Shown: one piece after another, positions 41,472 to 49,225 of the stretch | Numbering within the stretch: the first letter of the stretch is position 1 | Layout: every line of letters begins with the position of its first letter | Assembly: GCF_944327175.1 (NCBI RefSeq) | Contig: NZ_CALVGT010000024.1 | Location: 1-62,960, forward strand | DNA: 62,960 nt | DNA from: an uncultured Lactobacillus sp. | GTDB lineage: Bacteria > Bacillota > Bacilli > Lactobacillales > Lactobacillaceae | Direction: 5' to 3' | Translations under genes and position numbers: made by a program | Notes under the pieces: model-generated | The model's input: the letters and a program-made list of their open reading frames with translations, nothing else | What the model was told of the DNA's origin: nothing | Database searches by the model: none

Positions 41472-41528
41472 ATTTAACCAAATAACAGTTAGCGCTTACA
41501 AGCCTGACCTGTCTGTTATCGGTAACAA
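41472..41528 (-). promoter_or_regulatory. Promoter and two operators of the GH13_31-neopullulanase unit
   Basis: TTGTAA (41501-41496) and TTAAAT (41477-41472) on the minus strand are 18 bp apart. The site 41486-41501 (CAGTTAGCGCTTACAA, reverse TTGTAAGCGCTAACTG) matches cre at all fixed positions but the last base and covers the -35. A second palindrome, 41513-41528 (CTGTTATCGGTAACAA), lies just upstream. Confidence 0.65.
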
Positions 41529-41533
41529 AAGGC

Positions 41534-41562
41534 AATGAAAAAAGCATCCCTTAGGATGCTTC
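41534..41562 (-). terminator. Terminator of the LacI-family gene
   Basis: AAGCATCC and GGATGCTT form an 8-bp stem with a 4-nt loop, followed by T6 on the minus strand, directly after the regulator stop and upstream of the next promoter. Confidence 0.9.
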
Positions 41563-41567
41563 AGTCA

Positions 41568-42527
41568 CTATTTGGTTGATTCGGCCTCGCTCAAGGTCGG
41601 TTCGATAAAGACCTCCCCTTGCGGCGCGCCGTTTTGGGCAATTTTTCTTAAAATGAGTTCCGCCAGCTTCTCGCCGATCAGCCAGAGGTTCTGCTTGACG
41701 GTCGTGATCGTCGGCGATGACAGCCGGTCCAAAAGGACCCCGTCATAGCCGATCACGCCAAAGTCTTCCGGAATCTTGGCTTCCGCCTCCACCAGGGCCT
41801 GGATGACCCCCATGGCAATCCGGTCACTGCCGCAGACAAAGCAGGTGTTCTTGGGAAATTCGCCCAAGTGTTCCTGGATGAACTCGCGGGCCGCGGCTAA
41901 GCTGTTTTCCACCCGGAAGACGCTGGGAATCTTCTTGTTTTGCTGCATGGTGTTGACATAACCAGCTTCTCTGGAAAATTCAAAAGCCTCACGGACATCG
42001 ATACCGATAAAAACCACGCTCCGGTAGCCAGCCTTCAAGGCATACTTGGTCGCCATGGTCTCACCCAGCAAGTTGTTGGTGTCGACAAAGTCGTAGCCGC
42101 CCCGGTTCTCGCCAAACAGGACGAAAGGCTGCTTAAGCTCGTTCAATTGGGGGTAATCATCAGTCCTAGCTCCGGTGATCACGTAGCCGTCAGCTGCCCC
42201 CTGGTCTAGCTGGCTCCCCTTCAAGAGCAGCTGGAGGGAATAGTTCTGCTTCTTCAACTCTGTCGCCATGCCAAACAAGACATTGGTAAAGTAAGGGTCT
42301 GTATCGTCAACGTCTTCTAAAATCACGAACTTCACCACGCTGGTCTGGTTCTTGGCCAAGGCCCGGGCCGCGTTGTTGGGGTGGTAGTTCAATTTGTGCA
42401 TGGCGTCTTCAACGACCACCTGCAGTTCCGGAGCAACCAGTTCGGGGTGGTTGATCACTCTTGAAACGGTCATCTTCGACACATGGGCCTTGCGAGCCAC
42501 ATCTTCTAAAGTAGCGGTTCTCTTCAA
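41568..42527 (-). CDS. malR: LacI-family regulator, probable MalR
   Basis: A 319-residue repressor. The N-terminal helix-turn-helix is ATLEDVARKAHVSKMTVSRVIN with the hinge PNNAARALA, then a periplasmic-binding-protein-like ligand domain. It probably senses maltose or a maltodextrin and controls the operators at 37985-38027, 41486-41528 and 44391-44406. The start codon is TTG with GGGAGG 8 nt upstream, and no other start fits the helix-turn-helix. It is separated by a terminator from the GH13_31 operon downstream. A role as global CcpA is less likely given its position and length. Confidence 0.88.
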   Translation of the reverse strand: MKRTATLEDVARKAHVSKMTVSRVINHPELVAPELQVVVEDAMHKLNYHPNNAARALAKNQTSVVKFVILEDVDDTDPYFTNVLFGMATELKKQNYSLQLLLKGSQLDQGAADGYVITGARTDDYPQLNELKQPFVLFGENRGGYDFVDTNNLLGETMATKYALKAGYRSVVFIGIDVREAFEFSREAGYVNTMQQNKKIPSVFRVENSLAAAREFIQEHLGEFPKNTCFVCGSDRIAMGVIQALVEAEAKIPEDFGVIGYDGVLLDRLSSPTITTVKQNLWLIGEKLAELILRKIAQNGAPQGEVFIEPTLSEAESTK

Positions 42528-42676
42528 GCAAATTTCCTCCCATCAAGGACTCTAGTCTAACTTTTTCTTCTTCACTTCCTATGCTAGATTCTAACACAAA
42601 ATAGTATATTTTTTGTAAGTAAAAAAATTCGCTTTCAAAAAATTAGATTATCGATTAAAGCCTTTAGATAAAGGAC

Positions 42677-44299
42677 TTATTTTTCCACCCGGCAAAGAAA
42701 GGCCGCGTAAGGGGGTAAAAGAGCCTTAGACAGGTCTTCCGGGACAGGCCCGTTAGCCAGAATGACTTCCTTGACCTTATCTGGCAGGGAAACTTCTTGC
42801 TCCTCGCCAGTCAAGTTGCAGACTACCAGCCACTTGTCTTCCGCGTTTTCCCGGTGGTAGGCCATGACGGCATCTGCCGTGTCCAAGAGTTCAAAGGACC
42901 CATCGGTCAAAATCCGTTCCTGGTGGCGGAGGGCAATCAGCTTCTTATAGAAATAATAAATTGAATCTGGATCATTCAATGCATTTTTTACGTTTATTTC
43001 CTGGCAGTTGGAGTTAACCGCCAGCCATGGCCGGCCGCTGGTAAAGCCGGCGGAAGCTGAAGCATCCCACTGCATTGGGGTCCGGGCATTGTCCCGGCCC
43101 CGGGCATTGATGGCCTTGATCAAGTCCTCCTTCTTCCAGCCCTCTGCCAGCCGTTCCTGGTACATCCGCCGGGCTTCGATGTCTTCTACCTCGTCGATAG
43201 CCGAAACCGGACAGTTGGTCATCCCGATTTCCTCACCCTGGTAGATATAAGGGGTCCCCCGCAAACCGTGCAGGAGAAGGGCCAGCATCTTAGCGCTGCG
43301 CTCGCGGTACTGCTGGTCATTGCCAAAGCGGGACACGATCCGGGGCAGGTCGTGGTTGTTCCAAAAGAGGCTGTTCCAGCTGTGGTTAAAGTCCAGCTTT
43401 TGCCACTTGGCCAGGACATTCTTCAAGTCGCCGTAGTCAAGGGGCTTGGTGTCCCACTTTTCCTTGCCGGCCTGCTTGTCCAATTCCGTGAATTCAAACT
43501 GGAAGACCATGGACAGTTCTTTTCTGTCCGGGTCGCTATACAGGGGAGCGTTGTCTAAAGTTGCCCCCCAGGTTTCCCCGACTGTCAAAAAGTCCCGGTC
43601 GCCAAAAGTCTCCCGGTGCATCTCCTGCAGGTAGTCGTGCAGCTTGGGGCCGTTAGCGGTAATCTCTTCTTCCGGGACCTTGCCGATCAGTTCAATCACG
43701 TCCATCCGGAAGCCCCCAATCCCCTTGTCGATCCAGAAGTTCATCAAGTCATAGACCTTCTGCCTTAGGGCCGGGTTCTTCCAGTTCAAATCCGGCTGCT
43801 CTTTGGCAAAAAGGTGGAGGTAGTACTGGCCGACCTGGCCATCATATTCCCAGGCGCTGCCGGAAAAAGCTGACTTGAGTTCATTGGCCTTGTCCGCCCA
43901 GACATAGTAGTCGTGTTCCGAAGAGGATGGATTTTTCCGGGCCTCGATAAACCAAGGGTGCTGGTTGGAGGTGTGGTTGACCACCAGGTCCATCACGATC
44001 CGGATCCCCCGCTTCTTGGCCTCACTGATTAATTCTTCCATGTCCGCCATGGTCCCGTACTGGGGGTCGATGGCTTCGTAGTCAGCGATGTCATAGCCGT
44101 TGTCCACGCCTGGCGACTTGTAGACCGGGCAGAGCCAGATGGCGTCGATGCCCAAGTCTTGCAGGTAATCCAGCCGCTTGATGATCCCCCGCAGGTCGCC
44201 GACCCCGTCGCCGTTAGTGTCCTGGAAGGACTTGGGATAGATCTGGTAGATCACGGCCTGCTTCCACCATGGTTCTTGCTTTTGCTTTTCTGCTGTCAT
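42677..44299 (-). CDS. GH13_31 oligo-1,6-glucosidase/dextran glucosidase type
   Basis: A 540-residue intracellular glucosidase. Regions are DLVVNH (I), GGFRMDVIELIGKV (II, nucleophile Asp200), TVGETW (III, Glu241) and WNNHD (IV, Asp316). Val201 next to the nucleophile is the residue tied to alpha-1,6 specificity, so isomaltose, isomaltooligosaccharides or panose are likely substrates, complementing the Ala-type paralogue. It precedes the LacI-family gene by about 150 nt. TTTGAGGAAATAAA is upstream of the ATG. Its promoter carries an operator at 44391-44406, right next to the IS200/IS605 insertion. Confidence 0.92.
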   Translation of the reverse strand: MTAEKQKQEPWWKQAVIYQIYPKSFQDTNGDGVGDLRGIIKRLDYLQDLGIDAIWLCPVYKSPGVDNGYDIADYEAIDPQYGTMADMEELISEAKKRGIRIVMDLVVNHTSNQHPWFIEARKNPSSSEHDYYVWADKANELKSAFSGSAWEYDGQVGQYYLHLFAKEQPDLNWKNPALRQKVYDLMNFWIDKGIGGFRMDVIELIGKVPEEEITANGPKLHDYLQEMHRETFGDRDFLTVGETWGATLDNAPLYSDPDRKELSMVFQFEFTELDKQAGKEKWDTKPLDYGDLKNVLAKWQKLDFNHSWNSLFWNNHDLPRIVSRFGNDQQYRERSAKMLALLLHGLRGTPYIYQGEEIGMTNCPVSAIDEVEDIEARRMYQERLAEGWKKEDLIKAINARGRDNARTPMQWDASASAGFTSGRPWLAVNSNCQEINVKNALNDPDSIYYFYKKLIALRHQERILTDGSFELLDTADAVMAYHRENAEDKWLVVCNLTGEEQEVSLPDKVKEVILANGPVPEDLSKALLPPYAAFLCRVEK

Positions 44300-44361
44300 T
44301 TTATTTCCTCAAACTCTCATCTAAATTCAGCTGAAGCGCTGTCATTTTTTTCTACAAGTTT

Positions 44362-44406
44362 AGTATAGGGAAAACAGGTACGGATGCAAGCAGTTACCGC
44401 TAACCA
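44362..44406 (-). promoter_or_regulatory. Promoter and operator of the oligo-1,6-glucosidase gene
   Basis: On the minus strand TTGCAT (44389-44384) and TATACT (44367-44362) are 16 bp apart. The operator CAGTTACCGCTAACCA (44391-44406) sits just upstream of the -35 and shares GTTACCGCTAAC with the mapA site. The IS end begins one base further at 44408. Confidence 0.75.
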
Positions 44407-44407
44407 A

Positions 44408-44667
44408 TTGAACCTCCTACGACTAAAGTCGCAGGAATCTGGGGGCCACCCAACACATTACACGTAAGATCGACAACTCTTAGAAGTACTCAGAGTGTTT
44501 AGGTTAGTTTCACAACTGCCCAATGTCATCTCGTCTTCGTTTTGACTCGCTCAGAAGATTACGCAGATAACACCGTCTAGTGCTAAGGACGATTGTTCCG
44601 TTTCGCCCGGGCTGTTTTTAGTGCTTTAATCTTAGACTTCCGTCACCAGTGACGAAGGGCTAAGATT
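44408..44667 (-). ncRNA. Candidate omega RNA (TnpB guide RNA scaffold)
   Basis: The 3' end of tnpB and the downstream IS end on the minus strand form the region that encodes the TnpB guide RNA in this family. Visible structure includes AATCTTAG...CTAAGATT (44667-44660 with 44635-44628) with an inner GTCAC/GTGAC, and the terminal CCTGCGAC-GTCGTAGG hairpin ending GGTTCAA. The RNA would read on into the flank TTGGTTAGCGGTAACTG as its guide. This accounts for the 332-nt gap between the glucosidase and tnpB. Confidence 0.65.
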
Positions 44668-46044
44668 TTTTCCTTCTTCGGCCGTTTTCTTCAGCTTTGC
44701 GTGATGCTCTGGATGAATCCCCCAATCTAATATGTTTCTTGCTGCGTTTAAATCCCTGTCTACCGTCTTCTTGCAACTTGGACACTGCCATTCTTTCTGA
44801 CCAACTTTGAGATCTTTGTTGATGTATCCGCAGTCGTGGCATGCCTTGCTTGTCCAAAATGAATCCACTTTGACAAACCTTTTGTTCTGCTTCTTTACAA
44901 GCGACTCTAAAATAGTCATCAGCTCATATGGCTTGAGGACCGCCAGTCTGCGATTGATGCCTTTTCTTTGAGCAGAGCCTTTCCCACGCTTGCGCATCTC
45001 ATAGGCATCCAATTTCTCAACGACGATCGTGTCGCAGTCATCGACTACTTCGTGTACCAGATGGCGGTATTCGTTGGTAAGCATGTTCGAGCGCTTTGCA
45101 TTGATCTTCTGCTGTCTGCGGTCAAGCTTGCGATACAGCTTGCTTTGCCCGTGGGCATTTCCTTCCAGATCACGCGCTGACTTAATTGCATTGATCTTCT
45201 GCTCATATTCGTCAGCTCGCTTGATTGCGGCGTCTGATACCTTGATCCGCTTGCCGTCTGATGAGCAAAAAGCCTCATTGCCAGCCATGTTCCAGTCAAA
45301 GCCTTGAATAGTTTTTGACTTCTGCTTCTTGCGGGGCAGAGAAAAGGTCAGCTGCAGTCTGTAAGAACCATCTGGAAGCTTCTTTATCTTTGTCAAAGCA
45401 ATGTCCTTCAAGTTTAATTCGGACAAGTCTTCAATGACTTCGACAGTACCAAAGTCGGCTACTGTTAAGAAGGTGTGGTTGTCTGTATGCTTGTCCTCAA
45501 TTCTGATGCCTCCTTTAGAATCTTCTGGAAGCTTTTGTGAGGTGATGGTTCTAAAGCTTGCGCTGTTTCTCAAAAAGTTGATCGATCCCTTGCGGTACCA
45601 AGATTTGTGGAGCTGGTTCTTGTGCTTGCCGTACTTATCTTTAGTTACGTTCATCTTGAAGTTATAGCGAGCCTTCTCGTCCATGCTCTTGTCTGCTTTC
45701 ACCAAGCGCTTGCGATACTGTGAGAAGTTGGTGTAGACGGTCTTGAGAAACTCATCGGCTGAATGAGACGACAAAAACAGCACTGACTTCTTCCAACGTG
45801 CCAAGCCGTACTTGTCCTTGATAAAGCCAGTTTTAATTTTGTTAAGTACGTACTGAATGGGCTTTTGGCTAAATGGCATAGGGCGTCCGATATGCTTAAC
45901 GCCATAAGTCTTAAAGAGATACTTTAAAGCGTACTGAAACAAAGCATTCTGAGTTTTCAACGCTTTCTCATGCTGGATTTTTTGCTTGTCAGTCAGCAAC
46001 ACATGGTATTGTCTGGTAAATCCATACTTTTCTTCATTAGACAC
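44632..46044 (-). CDS. tnpB: TnpB RNA-guided nuclease (IS200/IS605)
   Basis: A 470-residue TnpB (OrfB, Cas12 ancestor). The RuvC-like acidic triad is complete: Asp250 (QGFDWNMAGN), Glu343 (VVEKLDAYEM) and Asp431 (DRDLNAARNIL). The zinc ribbon is CHDC (402-405) and CPSC (421-424). TnpB proteins cut DNA that matches the guide of the omega RNA next to a target motif, helping the element persist. The protein is longer than the roughly 400 residues of ISDra2 TnpB, mainly in the N-terminal half. The catalytic set suggests an active nuclease. It ends inside the omega RNA scaffold. Confidence 0.93.
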   Translation of the reverse strand: MSNEEKYGFTRQYHVLLTDKQKIQHEKALKTQNALFQYALKYLFKTYGVKHIGRPMPFSQKPIQYVLNKIKTGFIKDKYGLARWKKSVLFLSSHSADEFLKTVYTNFSQYRKRLVKADKSMDEKARYNFKMNVTKDKYGKHKNQLHKSWYRKGSINFLRNSASFRTITSQKLPEDSKGGIRIEDKHTDNHTFLTVADFGTVEVIEDLSELNLKDIALTKIKKLPDGSYRLQLTFSLPRKKQKSKTIQGFDWNMAGNEAFCSSDGKRIKVSDAAIKRADEYEQKINAIKSARDLEGNAHGQSKLYRKLDRRQQKINAKRSNMLTNEYRHLVHEVVDDCDTIVVEKLDAYEMRKRGKGSAQRKGINRRLAVLKPYELMTILESLVKKQNKRFVKVDSFWTSKACHDCGYINKDLKVGQKEWQCPSCKKTVDRDLNAARNILDWGIHPEHHAKLKKTAEEGKNLSPSSLVTEV

Positions 46045-46110
46045 AGATGCACACCTTCTTTCGTCCTACTTTATGCTATAATTATACCACAAAGAAAGGT
46101 GGCATACACT

Positions 46111-46572
46111 ATGATCGTCCATGAAAGAGGCTGCGTTTATAACTTCAATTTCCATCTAGTTTTCGTGACCAAGTACCGGAAAGAAGTCTTTGATAGCCCA
46201 GAAAAGGTTGAAGAAATGAAAGGGCTGCTCCAAAAAAGAGCGGATATGTCGGACATCCAGATCCAGGAAATGGAAGTAATGCCCGATCACGTTCACATGC
46301 TTATTTCATTTTCGCCAAAACAGAGGCCCGTAGACGTAGTTAAAGGGCTGAAAGGCTGGACAGCCCGGAAATGGTTCGAGCTGCACCCGGAAACTAAGCA
46401 GATGCTGTGGGGCGGCCACCTCTGGTCACCAAGCTATTTTATGAGCACCTTAGGTGACATGAGCAAAGAAGTCGTTAAAAATTACATTGCATCTCAGTAC
46501 ACGGCAGCCATGAAAAAACAGCAGAATGGCAAGTATGGCGAGTTGGAAAGAAAGAGAAGAAAGAGAAACTAA
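46111..46572 (+). CDS. tnpA: IS200/IS605 Y1 transposase TnpA
   Basis: A 153-residue HUH single-strand transposase. The HUH motif is HVH (residues 60-62) in MPDHVHMLISF, and the catalytic Tyr125 is in VVKNYIASQY with the helper Gln129. It cuts and joins the single-stranded ends at subterminal hairpins. The ATG encoding MIVHERGCVYN is chosen because AAAGGTGG lies 8 nt upstream; a longer frame reaches into the tnpB start region and is rejected. All catalytic residues are present, so the element may be mobile on its own. A strong terminator follows. Confidence 0.93.
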   Translation: MIVHERGCVYNFNFHLVFVTKYRKEVFDSPEKVEEMKGLLQKRADMSDIQIQEMEVMPDHVHMLISFSPKQRPVDVVKGLKGWTARKWFELHPETKQMLWGGHLWSPSYFMSTLGDMSKEVVKNYIASQYTAAMKKQQNGKYGELERKRRKRN

Positions 46573-46597
46573 AAAACGCCCCAATGGGGCGTTTTTG
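46571..46597 (+). terminator. Terminator of tnpA
   Basis: AAACGCCCC and GGGGCGTTT form a 9-bp stem with a 3-nt loop and a T run. Confidence 0.9.
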
Positions 46598-46604
46598 CGT
46601 GCTT

Positions 46605-46628
46605 AACTCATGTCTAAAGACACGAGTT
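46605..46628. repeat. Subterminal hairpin of the IS200/IS605 left end
   Basis: AACTCATGTC and GACACGAGTT pair with one mismatch around a TAAA loop; this is the expected TnpA recognition hairpin near the TTGAT border. Confidence 0.7.
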
Positions 46629-46645
46629 TGAGCACACCTTTTAAT

Positions 46646-46672
46646 CAAAAAAGAGCTGCCAGGGCAGCTCTC
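46646..46672 (-). terminator. Terminator after the esterase pseudogene
   Basis: GAGCTGCC-CT-GGCAGCTC followed by T6G on the minus strand. The IS begins directly at the end of the T run. Confidence 0.9.
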
Positions 46673-46696
46673 GTAAATAATAAATTCATTTTTCGT

Positions 46697-47249
46697 CTAT
46701 TGGTAAATCTGGGTCAGCTTGTCCTTGTTTTCATCATAGTTGATCCCGGAGAAAAGATGTTCCAGCCACTCCAGGCTCAAATTGAACCAGCGGGCCGTAT
46801 GGGGGTTGCCCTGCCAGAAGATGTCTTCCGTGGACAATTCCGGGGTGGCCAAAGAGTAGCCGTGGTAGCCGATGTCAAACATGTGGGCCTCGCACTTGAC
46901 TTTGTTTTTGAACAAGGCTTCTTCATAGGCCATGGCATTGGTTGGCAGGCAGATCGCGTCGTTCCAGGACTGGAAGATGAAGGTCGGCGGCGTCTTAGGA
47001 GTTACCCCCAGGGCCGTGTCGACCAGCTTTCGGTTAGGCGGCAAGGCCCCGGCTGACATAGGCCAGGGCCACCGGCTCCCCTTCCTTGACGGAGAGATGG
47101 GTGAAGGAGCCGCCCGGCACCACGATGGCTAGGGAGCGGAGCTGGTTTAAGGGGGCATGGTTACTTTTAACCGTATAGGTCTGCAGCTGGTAGGTCCGGC
47201 CGTTAAAGTTCTTGATCTCTAGTTTTTTCGTTTCTATTTTTTGCCTCAC
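46697..47249 (-). pseudogene. Alpha/beta-hydrolase (esterase) pseudogene with internal deletion
   Basis: Two out-of-frame pieces remain. 47249-47034 encodes an N-terminus (MRQKIETKKLEIKNF onward, with VVPGGSFTHLSVKEGEPVALAYVSRG, the oxyanion-side strand of esterase-type hydrolases). 47059-46697 encodes the C-terminal end (TPPTFIFQSWNDAICLP with the catalytic Asp region, FDIGYHGYSLA with the catalytic His). The middle that should hold the GxSxG nucleophile is missing and the frames do not join, so the protein would be inactive. Intact relatives are around 270-300 residues. The 5' end overlaps the last 47 nt of the YibE/F-type gene upstream. Confidence 0.82.
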
Positions 47250-47997
47250 TTTGCCGGCTCATCCCCTTGGCCAGCAAAAAGGTCGCCAAAGGAACCGTCA
47301 GCAGGACACCGAGCAGAGAATACATGATGATCAGTGCTTCGTTTACAAAAAGTTTATCATTAATTACCTCACTAAAGGAATAGTGGAGGCGGTAATACCA
47401 TAAAAAGAGGGACAAAAAGCTGCCAAACATCCCGTAAATGATGGTGTTCATGGCCGTGCCCAAAACGTCGTAGCCGATAGCTGCCCCGCTCTTCATCAGC
47501 TGCTCTTCCGTAATATCCGGTTTGGCCTTCTTCAGTTCCAAAATCCCCGAACTCATCGACACGGCGGCTTCCGCCACCGCCCCAAGGGCGGAGAAAATAG
47601 CCACGGTAACGGCGATCTGCCCGTAGCTGATCCCCGGCATCTGGGAGTGGCCCAGGAGGATTTCCCCGGCTTCCGGTCCCAGACCGGCAGCTTGGGCCAG
47701 GTATTGGATGCCCAAGATCAAGACGCTGACGAGGGCTAAAACGATCAAAGAGGCGTAGAATGAATTTTTGGCCACGGTATAGTCATGGGTGCCCAGGAAG
47801 ATGATCGTGACCAGCTTGAGGGGCACGAAAATCGCGGTAATAATTGGAATACTCAAGCCCCAGGAGATGAGCATGGCCACCAGGACCAGCAAGAGGCTGT
47901 TGATCAAGACGCTGAAGAAGCTGCGAATCCCGGTTTCCCCGCCGATGATGGTCATCAAGATAGCTAAAACAATGATTAATGCGCCAAGGCTGCTCAT
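47203..47997 (-). CDS. YibE/F-like multitransmembrane protein (second)
   Basis: A 264-residue membrane protein with about seven hydrophobic segments, matching the YibE/F family. GALGAVAEAAVSMSSGILELKKAKPDIT (around residues 137-164) and the IGYDVLGTAMNTIIYGMFGS region are conserved between this protein and its partner. The family has no firmly established biochemical role. The start overlaps the upstream YibE/F gene by 4 nt (ATGA type), so the two proteins are probably made together. The C-terminus is very polar (SRQSEAKNRNEKTRDQEL). Confidence 0.82.
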   Translation of the reverse strand: MSSLGALIIVLAILMTIIGGETGIRSFFSVLINSLLLVLVAMLISWGLSIPIITAIFVPLKLVTIIFLGTHDYTVAKNSFYASLIVLALVSVLILGIQYLAQAAGLGPEAGEILLGHSQMPGISYGQIAVTVAIFSALGAVAEAAVSMSSGILELKKAKPDITEEQLMKSGAAIGYDVLGTAMNTIIYGMFGSFLSLFLWYYRLHYSFSEVINDKLFVNEALIIMYSLLGVLLTVPLATFLLAKGMSRQSEAKNRNEKTRDQEL

Positions 47998-49103
47998 TCT
48001 TGCTTACCCCCTTTCTCCGGCTTTTTTAAAAAGAGGAGGCTGCAGAGACTGGCAAAAACGATGGTCAGAACGATCCCGATCGCTGAAACTGCGCTCTGCG
48101 TCGCCCCTAAGGACATGGTGAAGTTAAAAGTCGTCGCGACAGTGTTGTTGTCCCGGAAGTACAGGATGCTTTCCGGCAGGGCTTCAGAAATGAAGATCAA
48201 GACCAAAACATTGATCAAAGGCCCCATGATCTCCTGCCCCATCGTCCGTCCGCTGGCTAAAAGCTCCTTAACGGTAATCTCGGGCTTGTGCTGGGTCAGT
48301 TCATAAAGGCTGGAAACGATGTCCGTCGCCTCGTCCATAACTGCCCCAAGTACCCCCAGCAGGGCCTGGGCCATGAAGATCCCCCGCGTGTCCTGGGTGG
48401 CGTAGTCGCCCATTTCATAGTTGAGGTAGGTCTCCCCAGTCAGTTTAATAACGGCGTAGCAGAGGGCAAAAGAGACAAAGACCCCGAGTAAGGTCGCCAG
48501 CCAGGTAACCAGCATCTTTTTGTTAACCCCCTGCACGATAGCCAGACTGAAGAAGGAGAAGACGATGTCGGCCAGGGAGAACATCCAGATGATTCCGGCC
48601 CCGTTGACCGCCACGTCCCACAGGATCAAGCAGTAAAACAAGATCCAGCTGATGGCCATGGAAACGATCAAGTGCCAGCTCCGCCGGCCAACTACGGCCA
48701 CCATCAAGGACAAAGTAATGGCCAAGGTCATGACCAGGATCCAGTCTCTTTTTGGCGAAACAAGGGCCAGGCTGCCGTCAGTCACCGTGACGAAGACCCG
48801 CTCGCCGGCCCGGTACTTCTGGGTGACCAGCTGGGAAGGGTAGTAGGTGTTGACCGTTTCAAAAGTCTGCCCCTTGTACTTGCCGGTCAAGACCTGAACG
48901 TGCAAGTACTGCCGGCGCTCTTCATCCTTGTTGCCGTAAATATCAGTTTCTTTTTTCAGCAGGCGGTCCTTGATCTTCGTGTCCGTGATCACCGCCACCG
49001 GGTTCTTGTAGCCGCTCGTCTTAAAATAGGTCAGCGCGGCCAGGCCCAGACCCAGGACCAGCAGAACCAGGGCGGCCAGGAAGCGCTGCTTTTTCGTTTC
49101 CAT
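47994..49103 (-). CDS. YibE/F-like multitransmembrane protein (first)
   Basis: About 369 residues from the ATG encoding METKKQRFL. An N-terminal membrane anchor is followed by an extracytoplasmic domain (about residues 40-105, ITDTKIKDRLLKKETDIYG and later RAGERVFVTV) and then about seven membrane segments carrying GVLGAVMDEATDIVSSLYEL and GRTMGQEIMGPLINVLVLI, the signature shared with the partner. A GTG 15 codons upstream would give a 384-residue protein, but no ribosome binding site is visible before it; neither start is strongly supported. Function unknown. Confidence 0.78.
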   Translation of the reverse strand: METKKQRFLAALVLLVLGLGLAALTYFKTSGYKNPVAVITDTKIKDRLLKKETDIYGNKDEERRQYLHVQVLTGKYKGQTFETVNTYYPSQLVTQKYRAGERVFVTVTDGSLALVSPKRDWILVMTLAITLSLMVAVVGRRSWHLIVSMAISWILFYCLILWDVAVNGAGIIWMFSLADIVFSFFSLAIVQGVNKKMLVTWLATLLGVFVSFALCYAVIKLTGETYLNYEMGDYATQDTRGIFMAQALLGVLGAVMDEATDIVSSLYELTQHKPEITVKELLASGRTMGQEIMGPLINVLVLIFISEALPESILYFRDNNTVATTFNFTMSLGATQSAVSAIGIVLTIVFASLCSLLFLKKPEKGGKQE

Positions 49104-49162
49104 CCTCTTTGTATTTGCCTTTCTGTTTTTTGTTTTAGTTTTCAGCACTTTTTATTTTAGTG

Positions 49163-49190
49163 CAAAAAAAGGACCGCTTTCGCGGTCCCC
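49163..49190 (-). terminator. Terminator of the RacA-like gene
   Basis: GGACCGC-GAAA-GCGGTCC with T7 on the minus strand. Confidence 0.92.
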
Positions 49191-49225
49191 TTTGATTTTT
49201 AAGTATAATTTAGCAATTTGCGTTA

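Larger units (their letters stand above)
44408..46643. mobile_element. IS200/IS605-family element (tnpA and tnpB divergent)
   Basis: About 2.24 kb with tnpA on the plus strand and tnpB on the minus strand, the IS605-type order. The tnpB-side end has the subterminal hairpin CCTGCGAC-TTTA-GTCGTAGG and ends GGTTCAA, like ISDra2-type ends. The other end has a hairpin (46605-46628) and is bordered by TTGAT (minus strand, 46648-46644), the target motif known for ISDra2. No target duplication is expected in this family. Removing the element joins the U-run of the esterase terminator to the glucosidase operator. The exact borders could be a few bases off. Confidence 0.85.
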
